Shown: piece by piece, positions 14,811 through 22,649 of the stretch
Position numbering within the stretch: position 1 is the stretch's first letter
How the letters are laid out: the number at the start of each line of letters is the position of its first letter
Origin: CAYQEU01 sp964532005
GTDB lineage: Bacteria; Patescibacteriota; Doudnabacteria; UBA920
Assembly (NCBI GenBank): GCA_964532005.1
Contig: CAZHER010000007.1
Span: 1 to 58,763 of the forward strand
DNA length: 58,763 nt
Direction of reading: 5' to 3'
Notes under the pieces: model-generated
Database searches by the model: none
Told to the model about the DNA's origin: nothing
What the model saw: only the letters and a program-made list of their open reading frames with translations
Position numbers and translations under genes: made by a program

Positions 14811-15753
14811 TATTTCTGCTCCTTGGGGCAAAAACAGCTTGTCCGCCCGCCTAGCTTAACGCTTTTTATAATTGTACCACATACCTTGCAAGGTTGACCT
14901 TTTCGGGCATATACAAAATGATGTTTGCCCATCGTCCCCCATTTGCCATCTGTTCTAATAAAATCACCCACACTTGAACCTTTGTATTTTATGGCGGTTT
15001 TTAACACCGGTTTAATCTGGGAAAACACTGCTTTAATCTCAGCTTGGTTGAGAGTTCCGACTCTCCGCGTAGGCAAAACTTTGGCATGGTACAAAATTTC
15101 ATCTGAATAAATATTGCCGATTCCGGCAACTGTAGACGGGTCTAAAAGGGCTTGCTTAACCGTTGTTTTTGCCCGACGCATGATGCGTTCAGTAAAAACC
15201 TTGCAGGTGAAATCGTAGTCTAGCGGCTCGGGACCGTAAGTTGCAAGTTCTCTTACTTTTTCCATATCGGTATCATGAATTAATTTTAAATACCCAAATT
15301 GCCTGAGATCGTTAAAAAATAATTTTGACCCGTCTTTAAATTCAAAAATTACGTGTGTATATTTTCCGGGGAGTTTTACCAAAGGTGCGGTAAGTTTGTT
15401 CAATATTCTGTATTGACTTCCGCTTCTTTTACGCAAGTTCTCATCTTCAAAAATAAACTGCCCGGTCATCTTTAGATGAACTAAAATTGAATACGGTCCG
15501 GTTAGATCAAAAATTAGCATTTTTGCCCGGCGCCTTACGGAAACAATTTTTTGACCTTTCAAAATTGAAACAAACTGCCTGACGGCAGTAAGAGATTTTT
15601 TACGAATATTGGAAACTGTTTGCGGGCCAATCGCAATAATTTTTGGGGTGCGCACTGATACCGATAAANNNNNNNNNNCGATAAAATTATTCGGCCTTTC
15701 AGTTTACGGTTCAATTCACGAACCACGGTTTCTACTTCTGGTAATTCGGGCAT
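14810..15753 (-). CDS. mutM: Formamidopyrimidine-DNA glycosylase, interrupted by a scaffold gap
   Basis: The N-terminus MPELPEVETVVRELNRKLKG has the catalytic Pro2 and Glu3. After the 10-N gap the frame resumes at RTPKIIAIGP and runs through the helix-two-turns-helix segment (LLDPSTVAGIGNIYSDEILY) to the zinc finger. The protein removes oxidised purines such as 8-oxoguanine. Both sides of the gap carry the 7-mer CGATAAA. Joining the sides at one copy gives an unbroken frame (RIILS-VSVRTPK) of about 308 residues, so the break is an assembly artefact rather than a pseudogene. The last zinc-ligand pair is unusual: SCFCPKEQK instead of CPxCQ. Confidence 0.85.
15669..15678. other. Scaffold gap (10 N) in mutM
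   Basis: Ten N flanked on both sides by CGATAAA, as when two overlapping contig ends were placed side by side without merging. Confidence 0.9.
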
Positions 15754-15807
15754 GGGTCAATAATAACATAAATAGCCAGCTGGGGCTGTATCTTATATAA
15801 TAAATTT

Positions 15808-17319
15808 ATGAAAGATTTTTTAGCTCAAATCCCGCATAAGTTTAAGCCTGCTGAAGCTGCTTTAATCTCCAAAGCTTTGGATTTTGCAACGCGTGCGCAC
15901 GAGGGTCAAAAACGCAATAGCGGAGAAAATTTCATTCATCACCCGATGAAAGCTGCTATTATACTTGGCCGAATATTCCCGGATGCCTGTACTATTGCTG
16001 CCACATTGCTGCACGATATCACCGAGGACACGGAAACAACTTCAGAAGAGCTGGAAAAAGAGTTCGGCAGTGAAATCGCAAGTCTGGTTGATGGAGTAAC
16101 CAAACTCGGCCATGTTCGACTGCGAAACAGTAAAGATGAATTTTATTTGGAAAACTTGCGTAAAATGTTTATTGCGACCAGCAAAGACATCCGCGTAATT
16201 TTGATAAAGCTTGCCGACCGGCTGCACAATATTGAAACCATAGAATACCTACCACCGGAAAAACAAATTAAAGTTGCTACGGAGACTTTAGAAATGTATG
16301 GCCCACTTGCGGGCCGCCTTGGAATCGGTAGCTGGAAAGGAGAACTCCAAGACAAATCGTTTGCTGTAGTAGACCCAAACGCCTTTGAACAAACCAAACA
16401 ACTTCTGGACCAAGAACTAAAAACCAGGGAACAAAATCTTAAGGATGTTCAAAAGCAAATCGCATCCCTGCTAAGACGGTCAGGTATCAAATTCAGCGAG
16501 ATAGAAGGACGAGTCAAACATGTATATTCACTATATTTGAAGCTAAAAAAATACGAAGGTGATATTTCCAAAATTTATGACATTGTTGCGGTTAGAATCA
16601 TCACACGGTCAGTGGCCGACTGCTACTCTATTTTGGGAGTCATACATCAGCACTTCAAATCTGTTCCTGGGAGGGTCAAGGATTACATTGCAATTCCAAA
16701 ACCAAACGGATACCAAAGTCTTCACACAACTGTTTTTGACGCATCAGGAAAAATTTTTGAAATCCAAATTCGCACCGACTTAATGCACGAAGAGGCAGAA
16801 CGCGGAGTTGCCGCCCACTGGTTTTATACGGAAAAAAATAAATCCAGTCGAACAGTTCCAGGTCACCAGACTGGCTGGATCAAAGAATTGCGATCCTGGC
16901 AGGAGGAAACCGCTGCTAATCCAGATGAATTTATAGAGAGCCTGCAAATCGACTTTTTCCGAGACCGCATATTCGTCCTAACGCCAAAAGGAGACGTGAA
17001 AGATTTGCCGTTCGGCGCGAGTGTAATTGACTTTGCTTTCTCTGTCCACACCGACCTTGGCTATCACATGATGGGGGCAAAAATCAACGGCAAAATGTGT
17101 AAAATATTCGATACCTTAAAGCAGGGAGATATGGTTGAAATTCTAAAAACAAAAAAACCTGCAGTTATTTCCCGCGACTGGCTGGAGGCAGCTAAAACAA
17201 GCTCTGCAAGAAGCAAAATTCGCCACTACCTAAACGAGAATGATAAAGGATTGCTACAAAGAATATACCAGCTCAAATTGCAGGATTTGAAATTGCCAAC
17301 TTTTTTCAGAAAAAAATAG
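15808..17319 (+). CDS. rel: RelA/SpoT-type (p)ppGpp synthetase/hydrolase
   Basis: The protein has 503 residues. The HD hydrolase domain (about 25-190) has NFIHHPMKAA, ATLLHDITEDT and LADRLHNIET with the metal-binding His/Asp set. The synthetase domain (about 225-345) has KHVYSLYLKLK, DIVAVRIIT and KDYIAIPKPNGYQSLHTT. A TGS domain ends the chain (about 390-455, DRIFVLTPKGDVKDLPFGAS). The C-terminal helical, zinc-finger and ACT regions of long RelA/SpoT proteins are missing, so ribosome sensing may differ. Both catalytic sites look intact. A TATAAT box ends 6 bases before the ATG and no Shine-Dalgarno is present, implying a leaderless mRNA. Confidence 0.93.
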   Translation: MKDFLAQIPHKFKPAEAALISKALDFATRAHEGQKRNSGENFIHHPMKAAIILGRIFPDACTIAATLLHDITEDTETTSEELEKEFGSEIASLVDGVTKLGHVRLRNSKDEFYLENLRKMFIATSKDIRVILIKLADRLHNIETIEYLPPEKQIKVATETLEMYGPLAGRLGIGSWKGELQDKSFAVVDPNAFEQTKQLLDQELKTREQNLKDVQKQIASLLRRSGIKFSEIEGRVKHVYSLYLKLKKYEGDISKIYDIVAVRIITRSVADCYSILGVIHQHFKSVPGRVKDYIAIPKPNGYQSLHTTVFDASGKIFEIQIRTDLMHEEAERGVAAHWFYTEKNKSSRTVPGHQTGWIKELRSWQEETAANPDEFIESLQIDFFRDRIFVLTPKGDVKDLPFGASVIDFAFSVHTDLGYHMMGAKINGKMCKIFDTLKQGDMVEILKTKKPAVISRDWLEAAKTSSARSKIRHYLNENDKGLLQRIYQLKLQDLKLPTFFRKK

Positions 17320-17324
17320 TATAA

Positions 17325-17354
17325 ACAAAAAGCGCTGCTTGTCATCACAGCGCC
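17325..17354 (-). terminator. Terminator of the HsmA-like gene
   Basis: GCGCTG (17332-17337) and CAGCGC (17348-17353) flank a 10-base loop; T5 follows on the minus strand. It also lies just past the rel stop codon. Confidence 0.7.
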
Positions 17355-17400
17355 ACTGACCCGATCGGCAATTAGAACAAGTTTTTGGTCGTGCAATTTC

Positions 17401-17880
17401 TCAATAATCATCCATCCCCATTTTGGCTGATGCATACAGCATTATTAGGAAAAACGCGGTGAGAATAACAACGGCAAGAAGCACGCCACCCACCAAAATG
17501 CCAAAGAAGATGAGTAGCTGCGTTCCAAACCCTACGGGAATTCCGGACACAAACGCCGCCAGCCAAAGCAGCCAAGCCCATACCGACCAGTGCCGGAATT
17601 TCGCTTCCCATGACGACCCCTGATAAAAACTTGCAACCGCCCAAATAAAATGGACAGTCATTATTATCAAGGCGAGCGTCCCTGAAATGCTGTGGGCGGT
17701 CCACTGCCATCCTGTTGCTGTAAGGAAGCATAAAAACAGGGTTCCCATTGCATCACACAGAAGCCCAGTGCCGAAAATTACTACCATCCAACGTCGCATA
17801 TCTTGCCACAGTAAGTTGGCAAAAATTGCTATGGTATAAAACACCAAAGCAGCAATAAAAAGAAATTCTAATTTCGCCAT
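17401..17880 (-). CDS. HsmA/TIGR03987-like integral membrane protein
   Basis: The protein has 159 residues with four or five transmembrane segments. It shows the pattern I associate with this family: LVFYTIAIFANLL, then GLLCDAMGTLFL, HSISGTLALIIMTVHFIWA and FRHWSVWAWLLWLAAFVSGI, with conserved His and Trp at membrane borders. The biochemical role of the family is not known to me. A heme or quinone link would be speculation. The gene stands alone, convergent with rel. Confidence 0.6.
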   Translation of the reverse strand: MAKLEFLFIAALVFYTIAIFANLLWQDMRRWMVVIFGTGLLCDAMGTLFLCFLTATGWQWTAHSISGTLALIIMTVHFIWAVASFYQGSSWEAKFRHWSVWAWLLWLAAFVSGIPVGFGTQLLIFFGILVGGVLLAVVILTAFFLIMLYASAKMGMDDY

Positions 17881-17961
17881 GTTCCCTCTTTCGGTTCTTG
17901 TTGGATTTTCAGCAGTGCCAATAAATCTGCTGCTGAAGCAAGAATGAACGCAGTATACAAT

Positions 17962-17990
17962 AAAAAAACGCCTTGTACAAGGCGTTTTTT
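17962..17990 (-). terminator. Terminator of ndk
   Basis: The perfect palindrome AAAAAACGCCTTG / CAAGGCGTTTTTT lies 2 bases after the ndk stop codon. Confidence 0.9.
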
Positions 17991-17991
17991 G

Positions 17992-18582
17992 TTAAAACAT
18001 TATATCTTGATCTGCCCGTTTATACGAATGAATTTCGTCGCTATTAAACCACAATTTAATCTCATTGGCAGCTTCTTCCGGAGTTTCTGATGCGTGCATA
18101 ATATTGTGGATTGCTCTATTTTCAACATTGGCAATTGCTGGACTGTCTACCGAAAAGTCTCCGCGGACCGTGCCCATGTCAGCAAATACTGGCAAGGTAT
18201 GCCCTGCGACTTTGCGCACCATGTCTATAGCATGCAACCCTTCTACGACCAAAGCAACAATTGGACCGGAAGTCATATAATCAAACAAGCTTTCCTTAAC
18301 TTTCTTGCCAATCTCCATTCGATCATCCGTACCCATATGTTCTTTCACGTCAAGATTGTACTCGGCAAAAGTTTTTAATCCTTTATCACCCAGTCTTCCA
18401 ACCCAGGACTCATCGGTGGGAAAATGCTTTTCCAAATGTGTGCGATCTACGGCAACCATTTTCAAAGCTACGATTTTTAAACCACGACGTTCAATGCGCT
18501 TGACAACTTCGCCAATTAACCCACGCTTAACCCCATCTGGTTTTACTAAAACTAAGGTTTGTTGCTCTTTAATATGTTTCAT
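17992..18582 (-). CDS. ndk: Nucleoside-diphosphate kinase, long form
   Basis: The protein has 196 residues against about 140-150 in most bacteria. The core is intact: QQTLVLVKPDGVKRGLIG, the GPIVALVVEG segment and the active-site His in NRAIHNIMHASETPEEA. Extra sequence is inserted after the first third (LGDKGLKTFAEYNLDVKEHM and following) and at the C-terminus (EIHSYKRADQDIMF). It moves the gamma-phosphate between nucleoside triphosphates and diphosphates. It follows the cyclophilin gene by 25 bases, at the end of the hisS-comEC-cyclophilin-ndk run. Confidence 0.95.
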   Translation of the reverse strand: MKHIKEQQTLVLVKPDGVKRGLIGEVVKRIERRGLKIVALKMVAVDRTHLEKHFPTDESWVGRLGDKGLKTFAEYNLDVKEHMGTDDRMEIGKKVKESLFDYMTSGPIVALVVEGLHAIDMVRKVAGHTLPVFADMGTVRGDFSVDSPAIANVENRAIHNIMHASETPEEAANEIKLWFNSDEIHSYKRADQDIMF

Positions 18583-18607
18583 AAATTTTGAATTTGATTA
18601 ATATTAT

Positions 18608-19369
18608 TTAATTAGCGCTTAGTACTGCTTTCTCGATAACCACATCTTTTAATGGCATACCGCTATCGTTTGACTCAACTTCTACCAGTCCAATTTTATC
18701 AACTACTTCAATTCCGCTGACCACCTTGCCAAAAATTGTGTAGCTTTTAGCCAGCATGCTGTTGGCATCAACCAAAGTGATAAAGAATTGACTGCTGTTC
18801 GTATTTGGACCGCGATTGGCCATCGCCAAAACGCCTTTGACGTATCCAGTCTTAAAACTGTCGGTATTTGGATTCAACTCATCAGCAAAGTCTTTGCCAA
18901 AAGCGCTATCTCCGCCTTTACCGGTACCTGTAGGGTCCCCTGCTTGAATCACAAAACCTTTGAGAATACGGTGAAAGGTCAAACAATCGTAATAGCCAGC
19001 CTTAACTAGACGAGTCATGTTTTCGCTAGCCTTAGGAGCGTCTTTTTTATATAACTGTACTTTGAAAGATCCAAAATCTTTGACAGTAAAAATCACAAAC
19101 TGTTCGGTCGGAGCTTTTGGCTCTTTTAAAACCTCGGGATTAAATTTATTTACACATTGAGTGTCAGCGCTGGCTTGTGTACTATTGGTGTTGGCATTAA
19201 CTGGTTGTTCCTGCTCCGAATTGGACTGCGTATTGGTATTTTCCATATTAGAATTGTTGTTTCCGTTTGCTGAATTTTCTGGAGCTTTGCTCACACGGGA
19301 GATCCCCCACAATGCCAGACCTGCTACAACTATGACAGCAATTAATATTAATATATTTTTAGTATCCAT
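18608..19369 (-). CDS. Membrane-anchored cyclophilin-type peptidyl-prolyl isomerase
   Basis: The protein has 253 residues. A transmembrane anchor (ILILIAVIVVAGLALWGI) is followed by an Asn/Gln/Ser-rich linker (about 30-70), then the cyclophilin barrel (about 85-250). Active-site residues are present: FHRILKGFVIQAGDP (Phe, Arg, Gln) and GVLAMANRGPNTNSSQFFIT. The Asn-rich linker suggests it works outside the membrane on exported proteins, which fits an organism with large secreted coat proteins. The single Cys in the linker (DTQCVN) is not at a lipobox position. Confidence 0.9.
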   Translation of the reverse strand: MDTKNILILIAVIVVAGLALWGISRVSKAPENSANGNNNSNMENTNTQSNSEQEQPVNANTNSTQASADTQCVNKFNPEVLKEPKAPTEQFVIFTVKDFGSFKVQLYKKDAPKASENMTRLVKAGYYDCLTFHRILKGFVIQAGDPTGTGKGGDSAFGKDFADELNPNTDSFKTGYVKGVLAMANRGPNTNSSQFFITLVDANSMLAKSYTIFGKVVSGIEVVDKIGLVEVESNDSGMPLKDVVIEKAVLSAN

Positions 19370-19380
19370 ATTGCGATTGT

Positions 19381-20886
19381 TTAGTAATATTTCCCAATAA
19401 TATTAGCAGAAACCCGCTTTCTTATCAAGAAAGCGGAAATTGATCTAATGAGCGCATATCCTGCCAAACTTACAGACAGCGCCCCAACAAATATTAGAAA
19501 CCCCTCGGAAACATCCAAAGCCGCCCACTTCCACGAAGATACAACTGCCATTACCTTAAGAATATATAACAGCATTAAATTGCAAATGTAAGCAAAGCCA
19601 GCACCCACTATAGGCAATGGCACACAAAACCCAAACAGCATTAACCAAGGGATCGCGGGTAAAACCAATAAATTTGCCAAAGGCGCTGACAAACTAACCC
19701 GCCCAAATCCTTCTACCAGCAAAGGCCATGTAAACCATGTTGCAGCAAAAGTGGTTAGCAAAACAGATTTTAATCCAAGCCGGTCCGGAGCCTTCTCAAA
19801 TAAAACCTCAAGATAAGGAAGCACATACACAATTCCAGCCGTAGCTGTAAAAGAAAGCTGGAAGCCCTTGTCCCAGAATAAAATTCTGGGATTAAGCAAA
19901 ACCATTATCGCGGCACTGGCCACCAAGCTCTGGGTAACCACATAAGGCCGCCCTACCATTCCGGCAACCAACAAAAGTGAGCCCATTATTCCTGCACGCA
20001 CTATGGAACTACTGGCTCCTGTTAGCACCACAAACGAAACAATAAACAATAAAGTTAGGGCAAAGCCAACTTTCCTGCCAAAAAATTTGGGCAGAAAGCC
20101 TAAAAAAACAATAATAATGCTAATATTGTATCCGGACACGGCGATAATATGACTCAGGCCCGTTCTGCTAAACTGTTCCACCACCTCCGCAGGTAAAGTT
20201 TTTCGTGCACCAATTAAAATTCCAATCAATAAAGAACTTTGTGGCTCTGCAATATTGTGACTGATATTTTTTACTAAAAAATTTTTTACCCGGAACAACA
20301 GGGTTTTATGCACACTTCCCTGGCCACGTTCTATCAATATAATTTTCGGCCTTTTCATCAACGCATATATATTTTTCATTTTCAAATACTCACCGTAGTC
20401 AAAATCAGAGCCTTCGTATTTCTCCGGTTCCGTTACAATACCGCTCAATAAAACTTTATCTCCATAGCGAATATCACGCCCCGATTCCGCAACCACCAAA
20501 ACATTTTGGGTATACCCGTCCGGTCTAACAGTCAGCTGAGCGCTCCTTAACCTAACGTCCGCATCTTCAATAACCAAGCTTTCAATATCAACTTTTGAAT
20601 TAAGCATGGTGCTGAACTGACTAGTTTGTAAAGACAATTCAAAACGAAAAATTCCCAAACATAAAAACAAGACGGCAAAGCAACAAATAATGTTCCTGGT
20701 TTTCCTTTTTGTTTTAGAATGTGCATATTCCACTACAAGAAAAACCAAACTAAATCCAAGACCCAAACCAGCTACTGCCATTAGTGGAATTTGCCACGGA
20801 AACCAACTACCTCGGTCAAAAGAAGCCAGCAAAATGCCGGTCAAAAAACTTAGCGCGTTCAATACAAAAAACTGGCTTGGCGACAT
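19381..20886 (-). CDS. comEC: ComEC/Rec2 family DNA-uptake channel without nuclease domain
   Basis: The protein has 501 residues. Three N-terminal membrane segments precede an extracytoplasmic OB-like domain (about 75-170: YTQNVLVVAESGRDIRYGDK). The polytopic competence domain follows (about 200-490) with LLIGILIGARKTLP and the signature GLSHIIAVSGYNISI. The metallo-beta-lactamase-like domain of long ComEC is absent, as in many short homologues. It forms the inner-membrane channel for transforming DNA. dprA elsewhere in the window (43.8 kb) supports natural uptake in this organism. It follows hisS by 51 bases. Confidence 0.9.
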   Translation of the reverse strand: MSPSQFFVLNALSFLTGILLASFDRGSWFPWQIPLMAVAGLGLGFSLVFLVVEYAHSKTKRKTRNIICCFAVLFLCLGIFRFELSLQTSQFSTMLNSKVDIESLVIEDADVRLRSAQLTVRPDGYTQNVLVVAESGRDIRYGDKVLLSGIVTEPEKYEGSDFDYGEYLKMKNIYALMKRPKIILIERGQGSVHKTLLFRVKNFLVKNISHNIAEPQSSLLIGILIGARKTLPAEVVEQFSRTGLSHIIAVSGYNISIIIVFLGFLPKFFGRKVGFALTLLFIVSFVVLTGASSSIVRAGIMGSLLLVAGMVGRPYVVTQSLVASAAIMVLLNPRILFWDKGFQLSFTATAGIVYVLPYLEVLFEKAPDRLGLKSVLLTTFAATWFTWPLLVEGFGRVSLSAPLANLLVLPAIPWLMLFGFCVPLPIVGAGFAYICNLMLLYILKVMAVVSSWKWAALDVSEGFLIFVGALSVSLAGYALIRSISAFLIRKRVSANIIGKYY

Positions 20887-20937
20887 AATGTTTCCACCAT
20901 ATCACAAGCCAGTTCAAGAAAACTTAAATTACAAGCA

Positions 20938-22245
20938 CTATTTTTGTAACAATATGATTAAGTCCTCAATCTTTACCACCTGCTGTTCTCTTTTGACCAG
21001 GTTTTTCAATTGTACAATTCCCTGCTGTTTTTCTTCTGAACCCATAATAACTGCATATTCAATTCCTCGGGTTTCTGCATATTGGAATTGTTTATCCAAT
21101 TTAACAGCTTTATAATAAACTTCGGTTGCTATTCCTTCAGCCCGAAGCTGACCGGCTAAAGCTGCATAATCCCCTGCCAAACCATCCTCCATGTTCAGAA
21201 TAATTGCTTTGGCGCTTCCTGAAGACTTTAATAACCCCATGCTTTCCAGTGCTTCAAACAATCTATCTACCCCAATACTGACCCCAACCGCCGGCACTTT
21301 AGTGGCGGAAAAAGCTTCCAGCAAACTGTCATACCTTCCGCCGCCGGCAATAGAACCGAACTCAGGATTATCTTTAAGAATTATTTCACAAACCATTCCC
21401 GTATAATAGTCCAGGCCGCGTACTGTTGAAGGAGAAAATACCAGCTTATCTTCAGCGACTCCTTGCTTGGCAATCAGCCCGAGCATGGATTTAAACTCCC
21501 TGACTTTGTCTGCACTATCCGGCACAGCGTCGGCAATTTTATCCAAAGCCAAATAACCTGTTCCTGAATCAAGCAAAAGTTTGGCGAAATTCATAGCGTC
21601 GTCTGATACTTTTTTTTCTTCCAAAATTTTCAACACCGCATCCTTCCCAATTTTTTCCGCTTTGTCCATGGCACGCATTACTTCTAAGTCTTCTCGTTTT
21701 TCTGTATTGCCATCACCCAAAAAAGATCTGGCCACTAACTCAAACAGGCTTCTATCGTTTATACGAACCTCATAGCCTGAAACACCAACCGCTTCCAAAG
21801 CTTGGCAGATACACGCAACAACTTCCGCGTCGCTCGTAATACCAACAGCCCCGACTGCATCTACATCGCACTGATAAAATTCTCGCAGTCTGCCTTTTTG
21901 CGGATTGTCCGCACGCCAAACTGGCGCAATAGCATAACGCTTAAATGGTAAGGTCAGCTGATTCAAATTTTGAGCAACATAGCGAGCCAGCGGCACAGTT
22001 AAGTCATAGCGCATTGCAACATCACGATCGCCATTGTCTTTAAAAGAGTAGACGAGTTTTTCATCTTCTCCGTATTTTCCCATTAATATTTCTTTGTATT
22101 CCAACACTGGGGTGGACAATGGGGCAAAGCCGAACCTTTCAAATACGGTTTGAATTCTCCGGAACATTTCCTGACGAGCCGATTGTTCTGTTGGATTATA
22201 GTCGCGGAAGCCTTTGAGCAAACGCGGTTCAATTATTTTATTCAT
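20938..22245 (-). CDS. hisS: Histidyl-tRNA synthetase
   Basis: The protein has 435 residues. Class II motifs are complete: motif 1 near GFAPLSTPVLEYKE, motif 2 (YAIAPVWRADNPQKGRLREF), the His-A signature TVRGLDYYTGMVCE, and motif 3 (VPAVGVSIGVDRLFEAL). The anticodon-binding domain covers about 345-430. It charges tRNA-His. The ATG has AGAAAGGAAAAAT before it. A 190-base leader holds a His-rich leader peptide and a terminator (22308-22467), so expression probably follows histidyl-tRNA supply. A second HisRS-like gene lies at 36.3 kb but lacks these motifs. Confidence 0.97.
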   Translation of the reverse strand: MNKIIEPRLLKGFRDYNPTEQSARQEMFRRIQTVFERFGFAPLSTPVLEYKEILMGKYGEDEKLVYSFKDNGDRDVAMRYDLTVPLARYVAQNLNQLTLPFKRYAIAPVWRADNPQKGRLREFYQCDVDAVGAVGITSDAEVVACICQALEAVGVSGYEVRINDRSLFELVARSFLGDGNTEKREDLEVMRAMDKAEKIGKDAVLKILEEKKVSDDAMNFAKLLLDSGTGYLALDKIADAVPDSADKVREFKSMLGLIAKQGVAEDKLVFSPSTVRGLDYYTGMVCEIILKDNPEFGSIAGGGRYDSLLEAFSATKVPAVGVSIGVDRLFEALESMGLLKSSGSAKAIILNMEDGLAGDYAALAGQLRAEGIATEVYYKAVKLDKQFQYAETRGIEYAVIMGSEEKQQGIVQLKNLVKREQQVVKIEDLIILLQK

Positions 22246-22307
22246 ATTTTTCCTTTCTATAATTGTAGCACTATTTAATTACTTTTAAATTTATGTTTCG
22301 GGCAGTT

Positions 22308-22467
22308 TCTAAAAAACAAAAAACAGCCCAGAGGCTGTCATAAATGGCTATTTTGCCAATTCTAACATAAACAACCTCTTAACAAAGAGGGTGATGATGC
22401 TTTTCGCTGAAAAATATAACTTTTTTCATAATATATTCATTTTACATTATTTTAACCCAAAAGTCAA
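22308..22467 (-). promoter_or_regulatory. Ribosome-mediated transcription attenuator of hisS
   Basis: The promoter is TTGACT (22462-22467), a 17-base spacer and TAAAAT (22439-22444). A leader peptide with three His codons follows. Segment 1, CCTCTT, is coding; segment 2, AAGAGG, starts at the leader stop codon and can pair with it. The intrinsic terminator is ACAGCC-TCTG-GGCTGT (22323-22338) with a T-run down to 22308. Segment 2 as AGAGGTTG (22372-22379) can instead pair over 8 positions, one of them G-U, with CAGCCTCT (22330-22337) of the terminator. This is the logic of his-operon attenuation: stalling at His codons frees segment 2, breaks the terminator and lets hisS be read. Confidence 0.8.
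22379..22429 (-). CDS. hisS leader peptide
   Basis: The 16-residue frame reads MKKVIFFSEKHHHPLC and stops with TAA. The three His codons (CAT CAT CAC) lie five codons before the end. The ATG is 9 bases after the -10 box, so the leader mRNA is almost leaderless. The stop codon sits in the loop of hairpin 1:2. Its role is to sense histidyl-tRNA charging; the peptide itself need have no function. Confidence 0.8.
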   Translation of the reverse strand: MKKVIFFSEKHHHPLC

Positions 22468-22508
22468 GTAAAAATTGGCTTTAAATAAGAGAGTTTTTGC
22501 TAATATTA

Positions 22509-22537
22509 TTGACAAAAGGCTATTTTTATGCTATAAT
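22509..22537 (+). promoter_or_regulatory. Consensus promoter on the plus strand, antisense to the 22650 gene
   Basis: TTGACA (22509-22514), 17-base spacer ending TGC, TATAAT (22532-22537): a perfect match to the consensus. A 47-codon frame begins with ATG 7 bases later (22545) and runs to 22688, into the 3' end of the opposite gene, but its sequence has no familiar features. The transcript may instead be an antisense or structured RNA. Confidence 0.6.
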
Positions 22538-22584
22538 TATAAGAATGATAATTTTTCCCTTTGTTCGGGGCGTTGTTTTATTTT

Positions 22585-22636
22585 GCCAAACAAAAAAGCA
22601 CTGGCGACTCGGAAAAGACGTCTGTGCTTTCTTGGC
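22585..22636 (-). terminator. Hairpin terminator of the 284-residue orphan gene
   Basis: GCCAA and AAAGCAC (22585-22601) pair with GTGCTTT and TTGGC (22624-22636); T6 follows the inner stem on the minus strand. The loop contains AGACGTCT. The same hairpin would form in the plus-strand transcript from 22544. Confidence 0.6.
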
Positions 22637-22649
22637 AATGACCGAGCAG

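Noticed and set aside
22323..22338. Terminator read as the end of the 22650 gene
   Set aside because: It lies 300 bases away, beyond that gene's own terminator and downstream of the hisS promoter; it belongs to the hisS leader.
22246..22467. T-box riboswitch in the hisS leader
   Set aside because: No T-box consensus or stem I pattern was seen, whereas a His-codon mini-frame with alternative hairpins explains the leader fully.
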